The position numbers and the translations under genes are program-made. Below are positions 21,534 to 31,525 of a stretch of 64,000 bases of DNA, piece by piece. Under the pieces are notes generated by a model that did not search any database, was not told the DNA's origin, and worked only from the letters and a program-made list of their open reading frames with translations. The stretch is from positions 11,136,279-11,200,278 of the forward strand of contig OZ020622.1 in assembly GCA_963971575.1 (NCBI GenBank), read 5' to 3'. The DNA comes from Liopterus haemorrhoidalis. Its lineage: Eukaryota; Arthropoda; Insecta; Coleoptera; Dytiscidae. How positions within the stretch are numbered: position 1 is the first letter of the stretch; each line of letters opens with the position of its first letter.

Positions 21534-21571
21534 AAGGTAAGATGGCAGAAAAGTTTCTGCCATTTTACCTT
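21534..21571. repeat. Short perfect-type hairpin
   Basis: AAGGTAA-G-ATGGCAGAAA and its inverted partner TTTCTGCCAT-T-TTACCTT are separated by only two bases, giving 17 paired bases and one mismatch. Confidence 0.7.
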
Positions 21572-21766
21572 TAAATGTTTGTCATATATGTCTATCGTCT
21601 GAAACGTGCAGAAACCAAATATTCTTCAATTTCATTAATATAGATAATTATCTATTATAATAGATAAGAATAAGTATTAATTTATTAAGATAGTTAATTT
21701 TATTGATATAGATGATAGATAAGAAGTATAAGTTTATAAAGATAATTTAAAAAAATCATCTGTGGC

Positions 21767-21955
21767 TACCACAGGACCGACCGCCATCGTAAAGTACTTA
21801 TATAAAATACATTCTAGCAGCAGAGTAGATATAACTTGGCCTAATATTTTCTAACAGAGATATTATTTATCATGACCATGGAAACGTTACATATAAGTAT
21901 GAAAAAATTAAGACTTTTTAAATTAAGAAATTTTACAGAAATTATTCGAAAATCG
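21767..21955 (+). repeat. ACCGACCGCC repeat family, 5' fragment
   Basis: Starts at CTGTGGCTACCACAGGACCG and follows the copy at 25797 closely through the ATTATTTATCATGACCATGG segment, then breaks off near 21955. Confidence 0.8.
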
Positions 21956-22010
21956 AATAAACGTAACCCGCTGAAATTCAAAATTTGCGATACTTTTTGA
22001 ACAGACCTCG
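21956..22010. mobile_element. mariner-like terminus
   Basis: The reverse strand reads CGAGGTCTGTTCAAAAAGTA followed by TCGCAAATTTTG, resembling a mariner terminal repeat common in insect genomes, with TA at 22011-22012. Only one end is present. Confidence 0.4.
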
Positions 22011-22147
22011 TATATATATAAAAGAGTAGTTTACAATTAAAAAAAAAGATTATTTTATATTCAACTTGAAAATAAAATATCACACTTTTACGTTATTGCA
22101 AAAATGCAAATAACAAGACTCGTACGAAGTAAGGGCATGCCAGCTAG
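22008..22147 (+). mobile_element. Short Helitron deletion derivative, 3' end clear
   Basis: The 3' end ACGAAGTAAGGGCATGCCAG, then CTAG|T, at 22144-22148 resembles the 3' end of the Helitron at 43069-43591. The start TCGTATATATATAAAAGAG resembles that of the Helitron at 48693 but overlaps the mariner end and lacks the usual preceding A. Confidence 0.45.
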
Positions 22148-22690
22148 TTCTATATATGAATTCTTAGCTCTTCATAATCCACAGTCGTGCGAGAATAACT
22201 CCTACGTTGATGATAATTCTGTTAACATCCATTGAAAATAAAATATTTGTGTTATTTCCATGAAGACGAATACCTTTAATAAAATTCCTGTAACACAATC
22301 AAGGACTCAAGTTCTGTTTGAGTGGAACTGGGGAATTTGACACTAGTTATATTAGGTTAATAATTGATAAGAAATGCAGGGTGGATTTAGTTAAAACCGA
22401 CACAGGAGACATGGGTAATTTGGAGAAAGTGCCGGATCTACAAATCCTCTTATTATGTGACATGTAAGAGATCCTTCCCTATTCCACGTCTTACTGAAGA
22501 CAGTCAACGCAATTAGAGACCTTAATTGCAAAGTTATTCTTAATGGTTGTTTGTGCACTTGAAACATGAACAAATGTCCTAACTCAAGAATATTTGACAA
22601 TGAAAAATGACAAAATCTCTTGCGGTTTTCCAGAGAAATTATTTAAATCAGAATATGAAGGATTGTTTAAGGATTTGTGTTTTCTATTAT
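22148..22690. other. No gene seen
   Basis: A 69-codon open frame on the minus strand (22391-22600) matches nothing I recognise and has no start context or splice site. Confidence 0.4.
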
Positions 22691-22693
22691 TAA

Positions 22694-23454
22694 GGCGGCG
22701 CACAACCCTATAGTCCTGAATAATTTTTTATACAAAACTAATAATCGGAAATAAAATTAATAACGATCTATATATCAAAATTTACAGCGAATTTTTATCT
22801 ATCTAATAGGATATTTTTAATTGTAGAAAAAACTGTTAGGTAGTTGTAAATAAGCAAATTGCATTATAGACGTCATATTGTAAACCAATCGACGCATATT
22901 TACATACAATGCGGCAAATTGTACCTAAAGCTTCATTCTACAAATATGATTCTAGCTATTATGTTGTATTGTGAAAATTACATATAGTTAATGTACTTGG
23001 TAATCTATTTTTGCCGCCCTCTTGAATCTGCTGTGGTTTTCAAAATTGGTGTTACGGGTAAAAATGATTTATTTTTCGTGAAGAATACGTGTACAAAGTG
23101 GCATTCTATTATCTTTAAGTATAATATTTTTTGACGAAGGCTCTAAACTATAAGTAATCAAGTCGAAAAAAAAATTGACGTATTATTTGAACATTTCTAC
23201 ACAAAACTATATAAATATAGAAGTTATTCGAAACCCATAAATAGATTTAAAAAATTACAGAACAATATTGCTAATGTCTATTTTTAAATTATTGAGCGAT
23301 AATATTTTTACAGTAAATGTTTCTACAATTAAAACTATTATATTAGATAGATACAAATTCGGAGCAAAATGTGATGTATAGGTTGATACTAATTTTATTT
23401 TAGATTGTTAGTTTTGTATAAGAAACTAGTAACCTCCGGGGGTTATACGCAGCC
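22694..23454. mobile_element. TTAA-flanked element with long imperfect inverted ends
   Basis: The left end GGCGGCGCACAACCC and the reverse complement of the right end, GGCTGCGTATAACCC, match at 12 of 15 bases. The similarity continues inside (TTATACAAAACTAA...AAATAAAATTA on both arms). TTAA flanks both sides (22690-22693, 23455-23458), the duplication of piggyBac and Kolobok elements. The 761-bp interior has no frame, so it is a MITE-like element of undetermined superfamily. Confidence 0.65.
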
Positions 23455-23459
23455 TTAAC

Positions 23460-23560
23460 GTGATTCTGAGGTAAGATGGTTGTATACGTAGCATAGAGTC
23501 GCAGATTCAAATACCGAACACCGCAACATTTTATTTTCCCATACTTGGCAGTCGTCAGGG
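23460..23560 (+). repeat. tRNA-derived SINE head
   Basis: GTCGCAGATTCAAATACC at about 23502 is a B box, with ATGGTTGTATACGTAGCATA upstream in A-box position. A similar head is at 59135. Confidence 0.45.
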
Positions 23561-23613
23561 TTCGACTTTGCCTAAATATGTATTATTTAAAAGAGTACTT
23601 ATTTATATAGGAC

Positions 23614-23676
23614 AGGGGTCGGCAACCTGCGGCTCTTTTAGAAAATTTTGTAGCTCTTTGAAAATTGGCTGGTCTT

Positions 23677-23680
<4 letters not shown>
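23614..23680 (+). mobile_element. hAT-like left terminus only
   Basis: CAGGGGTCGGCAACCTGCGG is a typical hAT-type terminal repeat start. The matching right end is not found; the sequence runs into the TA repeat. Confidence 0.45.

Positions 23681-23751
<71 letters not shown>
23681..23751. repeat. (TA)n microsatellite
   Basis: About 70 bases of pure alternating T and A. Confidence 0.97.
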
Positions 23752-23754
<3 letters not shown>

Positions 23755-25125
23755 TTTATTCCCTGGGCCTTGCGGCGTTCAGGGTATTAACCATTACAAA
23801 ACATAAAACAATCAATCCAAAAATAAATAAATAACAATCCAATACAATTTACAATTTACAATGTTTTTTCTCTTTTCTATCTTCTTGCTCCAATGTACTT
23901 CTCCTTCTTCCTGTTCTCCTTCTGGTTTCCCTCTCCGATCTCCTTCGTTCTTGCTTCCAGTTCTCTCGCCCATCTTTGATATATTTTATTTCATTCTCTT
24001 CCCTTCCAACCATTTATTCACCCCTCCTCCTATCTCCCTTCCTTCCTCCCCATTTCTAGGTAACCTCATCCCCCTTCCTTCCTTCCATTTCTCCCCTTCT
24101 GCTTCCCACCAGGTCACCTCCTTCTATCCTTTACCCCTTCCTGTTATCCTTCCACAATCTCCATCCTTCTTGCCTCTAATTCCCTCGCCCACCTCTCCCC
24201 CCTTCCATCTTCGTGCAACAGGTCTAATGTGCTCCCCGACCATACTGTCATCTCTCTACACCTCTTCGCGAGGTGCTCTATATCTTCCTCCTCCCATCCC
24301 CGCACATCTTTTCCTCCTGTTTCCTCCAATATCTTTTTCCTCTCTTTTCATTCCCGCACCTTAGCCTCGCAATCCTCCTAACTCTCCCTCCTGACCTTCC
24401 TCTTTATCCCTTCAAGTAGCTTGGTACCCCTATATTTCTGACCTTATTTACCTGCGCTCCTTGATTTGTCTATTCTGACTGTCCAATCACGCTTCTCCCG
24501 TCTTTTCTTCTCCTTTCCACCTCTGTCGCATCCACTCCGCATCTCCAGTAATAATCTTTTCTCATCTCCCCCCATGCGCACCATCTTCCTTTCTGTTCCT
24601 CTCTGGTCTTTCCTCCCAGCATTCCCTAATTATTTTTTTGTCTGTTTCTATTCTAACTTTCTCCTCGTACTTAACCGCCCTCCTTCCTGTACCCACTTTC
24701 ATCTTATCCCTTTTCAGTTCCTCTCTTACAATATACACTGGTGTTGTTCTATCTACCCCTAAGATCCATCTCAAATACCTCTTCTGTACTCCATTCCGTT
24801 CCAACTCGTTCTACCTTCTCTCCCATTCCTTCCATCCCCAAATTTCCACCCCATATAGCAGGATGTTTTTCACCACGGCGTCAAACAACCTCAATCTCCT
24901 TCTAATATCCTCGCTAAACTTCCTCTCTCCTATACTCCACAGCTTCCCCATGACTATCCTTGCCTTCTTTACTCTTCCCTTATGTGTAAGGTAGTTCAGC
25001 CCCACTGTTCTCGCTAGTACATAACCTAGGTATTTTATACTCTTCGCCTCTTCTATTTCTTTGCCACCCCATTCCCATTTTATCTTCTTTCTTCTTCCGC
25101 CTCCTTTACCGAATACCATTACCTT
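23752..25125 (-). pseudogene. Charged non-LTR retrotransposon, thumb and C-terminus, copy 1
   Basis: Minus strand. MVFGKGGGRRKKIKWEWGGK leads to SIKYLGYVLAR, LLYGVEIWGWKEWE and RYLRWILGVDRTTP, then VYIVREELKRDK and, near the end, EHLAKRCREMTVWSG. These are the fingers-to-thumb 'KYLGY', 'LLYG-EIWGW' and 'RYLRW-LG' steps of a reverse transcriptase tail. Several frameshifts break the frame. The 5' cut is at about 25125, before the catalytic box. The 3' side ends in AT-rich sequence abutting the TA repeat. A second copy lies at 47041-48172; the strand is strikingly C/T-rich on the plus side because the protein is rich in K, R and E. Confidence 0.75.
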
Positions 25126-25515
25126 ATTTTAATATAATTTATTTTTTAATTTTCATTTTTCTGCCTGTAAATAGGAAATACTGCATATTCCCATTTAGAA
25201 GAGATAATTTGTTTCGAAAAAAAGTTATCTGTATTTGTGATTGATTTACGTGCAGACACATTTTTACATTTTATTAATTTACAAAAACATAAGGACAATA
25301 ACAACGTTATTAAAGCCATTTTACTGCACAAATTATTGTTATAATGCAAGAAGCTTTTGGAGATAGATTTAAAGAGTTTAGAACATATAAAGCTACACTA
25401 GCTTTTTTGACAATGTTGGCTAAAATCAGAATAAAAAAAAAATTGCTATAATTTCAAAATTTTAGGGAAAATCGTTGAAATTAGAATAGATTACTCATCA
25501 AATAAATTAAAATAA
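25126..25515. other. No gene seen
   Basis: AT-rich sequence, no recognised element. Confidence 0.5.
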
Positions 25516-25516
25516 A

Positions 25517-25701
25517 ATGTGTGTTCCTATTTAAAATAAGAAAGTTACACAACGTATTTTGAGAACACCTTGTCGAAATAAAGAATTGCTTCACTCGTTA
25601 ATATTTTCTGTAAAATAGTATGTGTTGTCTAATTTAAGCAACCTCGTAGCTCTTATAGTTCCCGAGATAGCAATGGTGAGCAATTTAAAATGAACACCCT
25701 G
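25517..25701. mobile_element. MITE with ACAGGGTGTTC-type end
   Basis: The right end reads TTTAAAATGAACACCCTG followed by TA (25702-25703). The left end, ATGTGTGTTCCTATTTAAAA, is its degraded inverted partner. This end sequence is typical of TA-inserting MITEs in insects. The left limit is approximate. Confidence 0.45.
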
Positions 25702-25796
25702 TATGATCATCCTTTTCTTTAATCCTGTCTATGATCCCTATTGGACTTACAACCAAGTAACTTATATATAACACCATGGATACAAGTAAAAAAAAT

Positions 25797-26450
25797 CAGC
25801 TGTGGCCACCACAGGACCGACCGCCATCATAAAGTACTTATATAAATTACATTCTACCAGCAGAGTAGAAATAACTTGACCTAATATTTTCTAACAGAGA
25901 TATTATTTATCATGAACATGGAAACTTTACATATAAATATGAAAAAATTGAGACTTGAAAAAAATTCGAAAAATTTTACAGAAATTATTCGAAATTTTTC
26001 GTTTTATCAAAAAACGTCTAATGTAAAAGTTATTAGTTATTGTTTTTATAGCAACTTTTGTTTTATAAATTTTTTCGAGATATTTTTCTGTTGTGAAATA
26101 TTCGCAAAAATCTTCGACACGAGTAAACTCCCATTTTTAGTCAACCGATGTTTACCAGAACTTGATCAACTCGTGCCATTGATGGCAGAAGCTTAAATAT
26201 GAAGTTTCATAAAAATCCTTTCAGCCGAATTTGCTCTGCACGTGTACACAGACAGACGGACAGACGGACAGACAGACAGACAGACGGATAGACAGACGGA
26301 CGGAGAGACAGACCGACAGACATCATGCTAAAAATAGTCAAAACGTTATGTAGGGAACTCAATTCGTGGAGATCCATCGAAATCTCGAAACGTCAAAATT
26401 GGTATGATCACAATACCTCCTTTATATACATATGTTGGCGTACCGACCGC
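25797..26450 (+). repeat. ACCGACCGCC repeat family, full copy
   Basis: Begins CTGTGGCCACCACAGGACCG, a small hairpin followed by ACCGACCGCC. It ends near GGCGTACCGACCGCC at 26440-26455. Near the 3' end is an imperfect GACA/GACG microsatellite (about 26240-26320) followed by GCTAAAAATAGTCAAAACGT. Tandem copies are at 41827-43030 and partial ones at 21767 and 46669. Open frames in it (for example 25912-26196) are not conserved as proteins between copies. Confidence 0.85.
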
Positions 26451-27067
26451 CAAAAATATAATATATAAAAAATATATGTTATGTCGTGTGTTATAATGTC
26501 TGTATTTGTTCTGCTCTTCTGCTATTTATATTCCTATAATCCCAGATATATCCACACTTTAAGGTTGTCTAATATTTTTACTGTAATTATTTTTATAAAC
26601 CTTGAAAATTTTATCCAAGAAATAAATTTCTTTTTGAATCATTTTTAAGCTCTTAACTTTGTAGCACTAGTCTTAGGGTGGATTAGATTTAACGAGTTTT
26701 ATTTTCTCATTTTTATACGCGTTAATCTCTTCCTTTCATCTTTGAAATTTCCCCGTCCGTTTAATCATATCCTTTCAAGATGTTTTCTTCTCTCTAACAT
26801 CATTGTGACAGTTTTTATAGCGTCTGCAATTGCACTAGTGGAAAATGGCTTTTCTGACAATAAAGGACTGCCTGGATGTTTGGCTACAAGTGGTCGCGTA
26901 CAACTTGAAATGATGGTCATAATTAAAGGGCTTAAACCAATCCACATTGCAGACAATTTAAGATAACGTGTGATTCATTACAACGAGAGAACGGCGTAAC
27001 CACGAAAACAAATATACTTCACTTTTGCAACTAGTGCCACAAATTTCTCACACAAAAAAACTGAAAA
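26451..27067. other. No gene assigned
   Basis: A 74-codon plus-strand frame (26742-26966) is of uncertain nature. The rest is AT-rich. Confidence 0.4.
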
Positions 27068-27110
27068 TCTATATTAATAAAATTGGAGGCTTTATCTCTT
27101 TTATTACACC
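27068..27110 (+). mobile_element. Helitron-like 5' terminus
   Basis: A|TCTATATTAATAAAATTGG, then AGGCTTTATCTC, matches the start of the Helitron at 43069 (TCTATATTAATAATATTGAA, then GGCTATATCTG). No matching CTAG end was seen downstream, so the element is truncated. Confidence 0.45.
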
Positions 27111-27392
27111 GGTCAACAGGAATTTTGAGTCTGGGTTCTGTATATCAGATTTTTATTTCTTCTACATTATTAATTAAGAATTCAGAATGAAATTACGGAA
27201 TTTTAAGAAAATTTCCCTTTTTTCAGACCTTTATTGTATGTAAAAGTAATACAAACTCTTGTTATGAATTGAATCAGTTTTATTTACAAGAAAACCATTC
27301 GAAACAAACAACTTACTGTAACAAAATATATAAAAAAGTTTAGAAATGATTATTTTTCGTATTTCTTCTGTGATTGTATGGACTTTCTCGTA

Positions 27393-28125
27393 TTAGCCCC
27401 CAAATATAGTCCCCATCATACTCTCATTGTATTGCCCCTGATAACGACGTTCAAAGTCCATCACGTCTTGATGAAAACGTTCACCTTGTTCTTCCGAATA
27501 GCCTCCCATGTTATCTTTAAATTGGTCCAAGTGAGCATGAAACATATGCACTTTAAGGGACATTCTGGAACCCGTGAGTTTAAAGTTATCAAGCATAGTT
27601 GCAATAAGCTCTTTGTAACTGTCTACTCTGTTTTGAGAATTTTCTTTGAGCATTACGTAATGATCCAAAGGAAGATATAGAAATTTATTTCGATTACGCA
27701 GAAGGGCAGCTTTTAAACTATTTGTAGAACTGTGTATGAAAAGACGATAGTCAGAAGGAATGCGTGAGATTTCGATTTATTCAAACAATCCTTTCACATC
27801 ATTACAATAAGAAAGTCCGTATTCTTTAGTGAAATAGCAAGAAAATGCTTCATGACGCTTTCTTTGATCACTTATTGATACATTTGTCTCAAGCAAATTC
27901 CACTGTTTCAACCGAGAAGCTAGGATTTCTGCTTTACTTTTGGGCAGGTTCAGATCTCTAACTAAGTCATTTAAATCTTTAAATCAAAGCTTTAAATTTC
28001 TAGCCAAAGCAAATTTTTTATCTCTTGTTTTGATAAATTCGCCGTAAATATAGCAAAATGAGTCTACCTCGTGTTTACAACTTCTTTGGCCATTTCTGGA
28101 TCTGCCGTCACACAAAATGCGTTGT
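27393..28125 (-). pseudogene. Multi-copy arthropod 'GERFHQD' protein gene, deleted copy
   Basis: The minus strand can be followed from an N-terminal FCYIYGEF segment (about 28060). It runs through FKDLND-LVRDLNLPKSKAEI and LASRLKQWNLLETNVS, then GLSYCNDVKGLFE, a TAA stop, YRLFIHSSTNSLKAALL and LKVHMFHAHLDQFKDNMGGY, to SEEQGERFHQDVMDFERRYQ. I recognise this as a large uncharacterised family present in many copies in arthropod genomes. The middle of the protein is deleted (between HYVMLKENS and RVDSYKELI), and part after GEF is also missing. Its function is not known to me; a link to a mobile element is an inference from copy number. A second broken copy is at 39580-40760. Confidence 0.6.
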
Positions 28126-28205
28126 ATCGGTGCAATGCGCATGCGCATACCGACTATGAACCACGTAAGTGAAATGCCACTTGCTAACCACCCGCTCGTC
28201 CCCAC

Positions 28206-29251
28206 CTTTACTTAATAAACCATCTCCTTATATGGTCATAAAAATAAATAAATATATATTGATCGTTGTTAAAGGTACAAAAGCAAAGTTTTTTAAAAAT
28301 AAACGAAGGTTTTAGTTAGTTTTCTAGACTAAGTAAACTATAAGGAATCCAAAAATTCTAACCACAGGTAGCTATCTCTTACCGTTTTTGAGTTTTACTT
28401 TTTTTAATTCACAATTTACACTGCTTTATTTTTAGATATGAACTAAATGAATTTATTACTCTATTGTAACTTAATTATTGCGGTGTTTTCAGTATTCTAT
28501 ATAATAAAATCGGCAATTTAATTTTTTAAACAGTTTTAAAACAGTCCAATCGAAAAATAATGAGTAAATAAACTGGATTTGTATCCGAAAATCGAATTTA
28601 ACGGGTGATTAGTTCTTAATTCGGGTTTCCGATAGCAGCTTTTAGGAAAATTAAATTAACCCTTGAAAAAGTAGAATTTTTACGCAGAATACAAAGTTTA
28701 CTGTTTTCCATTATTTTAAAAGGTAAATATTAGCAAGAAATTCCTCTCTTTTATGAAACAAATATTGACATTAATATTTTTGATTGGCAGAAATTAAATC
28801 AAGGAATATTTTTGGAAGTACACGCTATCTTGTTTTTTTTCTTATTTTCCTGGAATGAAGACATAATATGATTGAACGAATTATTTTGTGAGGAACAAAA
28901 GGTGCGTGTCTTCAAATTAGATTGATGTGATAGAAAAATTTTGCAGATGTTATAATTAACGAGAACGTTCAGAAATAAATATAATATAAATTTAACTGAA
29001 AGAAAATCTTATCGTGATCGAAAGTGACAAAAAAAGTTATAAAATATCTTGCGTCAAGGGTAGAGCAGGTGTAGATATCTCATTTCGCGTGCCTCAGGTT
29101 GTGCCACGTATCTTTGGTTAGAATTTCAGCAAGGGCGTGAGTGTTAATAAAGTGCATTTACGATAAGAATGAGATGACATCACAACTGATAAACTAACTA
29201 TGTTGTCACATCGCTAATTATCAAAAAAGCTAGGTTATATCCAACTAAGTA
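28206..29251. other. No gene seen
   Basis: About 1 kb of AT-rich sequence without recognised frames or end repeats. Confidence 0.5.
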
Positions 29252-30166
29252 CAAGGTGTCTCAAAAGAAATTTTATATTTAGTGGATCGATTAAAAAAAA
29301 GTAAGCCGTATATAGAAAAAATGTTTATTAATTATTAAAATACACTTTTTGGGGATTTATTTCTTAAAAATAATATCGTCTAAATGTAGACCCTCGCGTT
29401 CTTGGCACTCATTTAATCGAACAGTAAAATTACTTATGACGTCTCGGCAGGTGGACTCAGGGATGGCTGCCATTTCGTGACGGATATTTTCTTTCAAATG
29501 CGCCAGTGAAGTCGGTTTATTGGCGTAAACTTTAGATTTAAGATAACCCCATAGGAAAAAGTCCATAGGGGTTAAATTTGGACTGCGTGGAGGCCAATTT
29601 ATGTCACCTCTCCGGGAGATCAATTTGCCTGAGAATTAAGCCTCTGACTGGCATCTTGGGGCTTTAATTCTTGCACCAATTGAATTTTGTAAGGGTGCAG
29701 CTTTAGGTCTTTGTGCATAATACGATGTAATGATGATCTATGCACATTTAAAGCACTTGCGCGCTTCCGAATTGAAAGGTTCGGGTCGTCACGAACAGAC
29801 TGATTAACATTCTCCACGTTTTCTACCGTTCTTGATGACCTAGGTCGCCCGGATTTTGATTTATCCAGCGTTGTACCAGTCTCTTCAAACTTTTTAACCC
29901 AATGTCGAATGAGAGGAATGCTTGGCGCATCATTTAAGTGGCGAAAACCTCGAATACTGCAGAATTTTCTACGCGCTACAGTCGCCGAATCACCGTTTTT
30001 GTAAAACTCTCGCACGCATAACGCGCGGTCTGCTCCCGAGAAACGCTCCATAGCGACTAGATTCCCAAGAGCCAGGCTACCGATTGACATAACCCCCGCG
30101 CCCCTCGGATACGTTGCGTTCACGCAGTAAGCTAAATAAATATAAAATTTCTTTTGAGACACCTTG
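29252..30166 (-). mobile_element. DD41D transposon, internally deleted copy
   Basis: It has the same 30-base perfect terminal repeats (CAAGGTGTCTCAAAAGAAAT...) as the 52450-53756 element, and TA at 29250-29251 and 30167-30168. The transposase runs on the minus strand from the ATG at 30051 to the stop near 29357. It lacks about 390 bp: the frame jumps from DASQRLN to GKLISRRGDINW, removing both the first and second catalytic D. The junction sits at a short AATT shared by both sides. It keeps D at the third position (LTPMDFFLWGYL) and the full C-terminus (RLNECQEREGLHLDDIIFKK), both lost in the longer copy. SPN replaces SPD before it. It is non-autonomous but could be moved by a transposase made elsewhere. 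Confidence 0.9.
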
Positions 30167-30800
30167 TATATAAATTTAACCTCACTCGTTCATATGTCAA
30201 ACAGTGACCCTTTTAATTTAACTGAAGAAACATTTTAAAATATTTTCATTTGTAAACATCTACGGAATATTTATAGATTTTTTGTATTGAAGTAAATATT
30301 TAAAACTTTAAAATTATATACATTTATAAATTTTGATTTCTGTTTGTTTAAAAATAAAAATAAAGTAAATATAACCTGAAAATAAAAATATCTTAATATA
30401 GAAGAAAAGAAAGAAAATATATTGATACATTTGGTATGAAATATCCTATTTGAAAGAAAACACTCACGCACTTTTTTCTTAAAACGTTCTTGTTTAAGTT
30501 TTAAGTTAAGTATGATACAAAAATGCAATTTTAGGGTCAAAAATCAATTATTTTAATGTTAGACTCTTGAAAATGGTAAGTTGTTAGTCTTAAGCCATTT
30601 ATCTATCATGCATAATATCATGCTAGAACAAATTTCATCTCCTGCAGTTTATGGTTGAAAACATCTGAATTCTAGCGTTACGAACTAACGCTAAACTTAA
30701 ACAGACAAAGTAAGATAAATACCAAATGGCGACTGGGAAATTAACTACCATAACACACAAATACCAATTCAAAGATTAAAATTCAAAATCTGTATGATAT
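30167..30800. other. No gene seen
   Basis: AT-rich. The minus-strand 89-codon frame is low complexity (rich in K, F, N, I). Confidence 0.5.
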
Positions 30801-30829
30801 TGTCACAAAGGTGATCCTACGAGATTTGT

Positions 30830-31300
30830 CAATTAAGTAACCGGACTGGCAACATAGCGTTTGATCTGGCAACATTTGGAACACGGGACTTGAGGGGCGG
30901 CAGGTGAACATATGATACGCCTTCAGTACAAGTTTGAACTCGTTAGAGTAATTTTATTGTCCGTAGCGATTTTTTTCGTGAAACAGTTTTTTCTAGTGCG
31001 TTCTAAAAATGAGTGACATTCATTTCGAGCAACGGTGTGCTATCAGGTTTTGCTTCAGACTTGGGCATAGTGCAATGGAAACTTTTGCAAAACTTCAGTA
31101 GGCCTACGGAGACAGTGTTTTTATCAAAGACCCAGGTTTTTTGGTTGATTAAGGCATTTTCAGAAAGAAGAGGGTTGATTGAAGATGAATCGTTCATCAG
31201 ATTTGGACCAATGAATTGGGGATGAAAAAAATCTGCGCTAAAAATGGTTCCAAAAACCTTTCACAGGACCAAAAGGACATCAGGAGGCAAAGGAAAAAAG
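30830..31300 (+). pseudogene. mariner-like transposase relic
   Basis: An ATG at 31009 starts MSDIHFEQRCAIRFCFRLGH, then SAMETFAKLQ, the first HTH of mariner-type elements. After a deletion and frameshifts, MKKICAKMVPKNLSQDQKDI at about 31210-31280 is the linker before the catalytic domain. Upstream GATTTGTCAATTAAGTAACC may belong to the terminal repeat. The catalytic part is replaced by the minisatellite that follows. Confidence 0.65.
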
Positions 31301-31315
31301 AGTAAACTAAAAAAA

Positions 31316-31525
31316 AGGTCACACTCCAAAACTACAAGTGATGAGCAAAAAACAGAGGTCCCCACTCAAAAATAATAGTGATAAGCAAAAAAAAAGGTCT
31401 TCACTCACAAAATAGAAGTGATGAAAAAAAGGCTCTCACTCCCAAAATAGAAGTGATCATCAAAAAAAAACGGTCCTCACTTCCAAAATAGGAGTGATTA
31501 AAAACAAGTGATCAGCAAAAAAGAG
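31316..31525. repeat. Minisatellite, about 45-50 base unit
   Basis: Four to five imperfect copies of GGTCCTCACTCCCAAAATAG plus AAGTGATCAGCAAAAAA. Each unit holds an inverted pair CACT...AGTG. The array begins directly after the mariner relic. Confidence 0.8.

Noticed and set aside
24000..24350. CRISPR-like or regulatory repeat because of the strong strand bias in C and T
   Set aside because: Bias follows from the lysine/arginine/glutamate-rich protein coded on the other strand; no regular spacing.
23861..24364. 167-codon plus-strand frame rich in P, S and L
   Set aside because: It is the antisense shadow of the charged (K, R, E) non-LTR protein on the minus strand.
26742..26966. Possible hAT transposase C-terminus (VENGFSDNK recalls VERGFSVNK)
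   Set aside because: Only one short match, no neighbouring blocks in order and no ends or 8-bp duplication.
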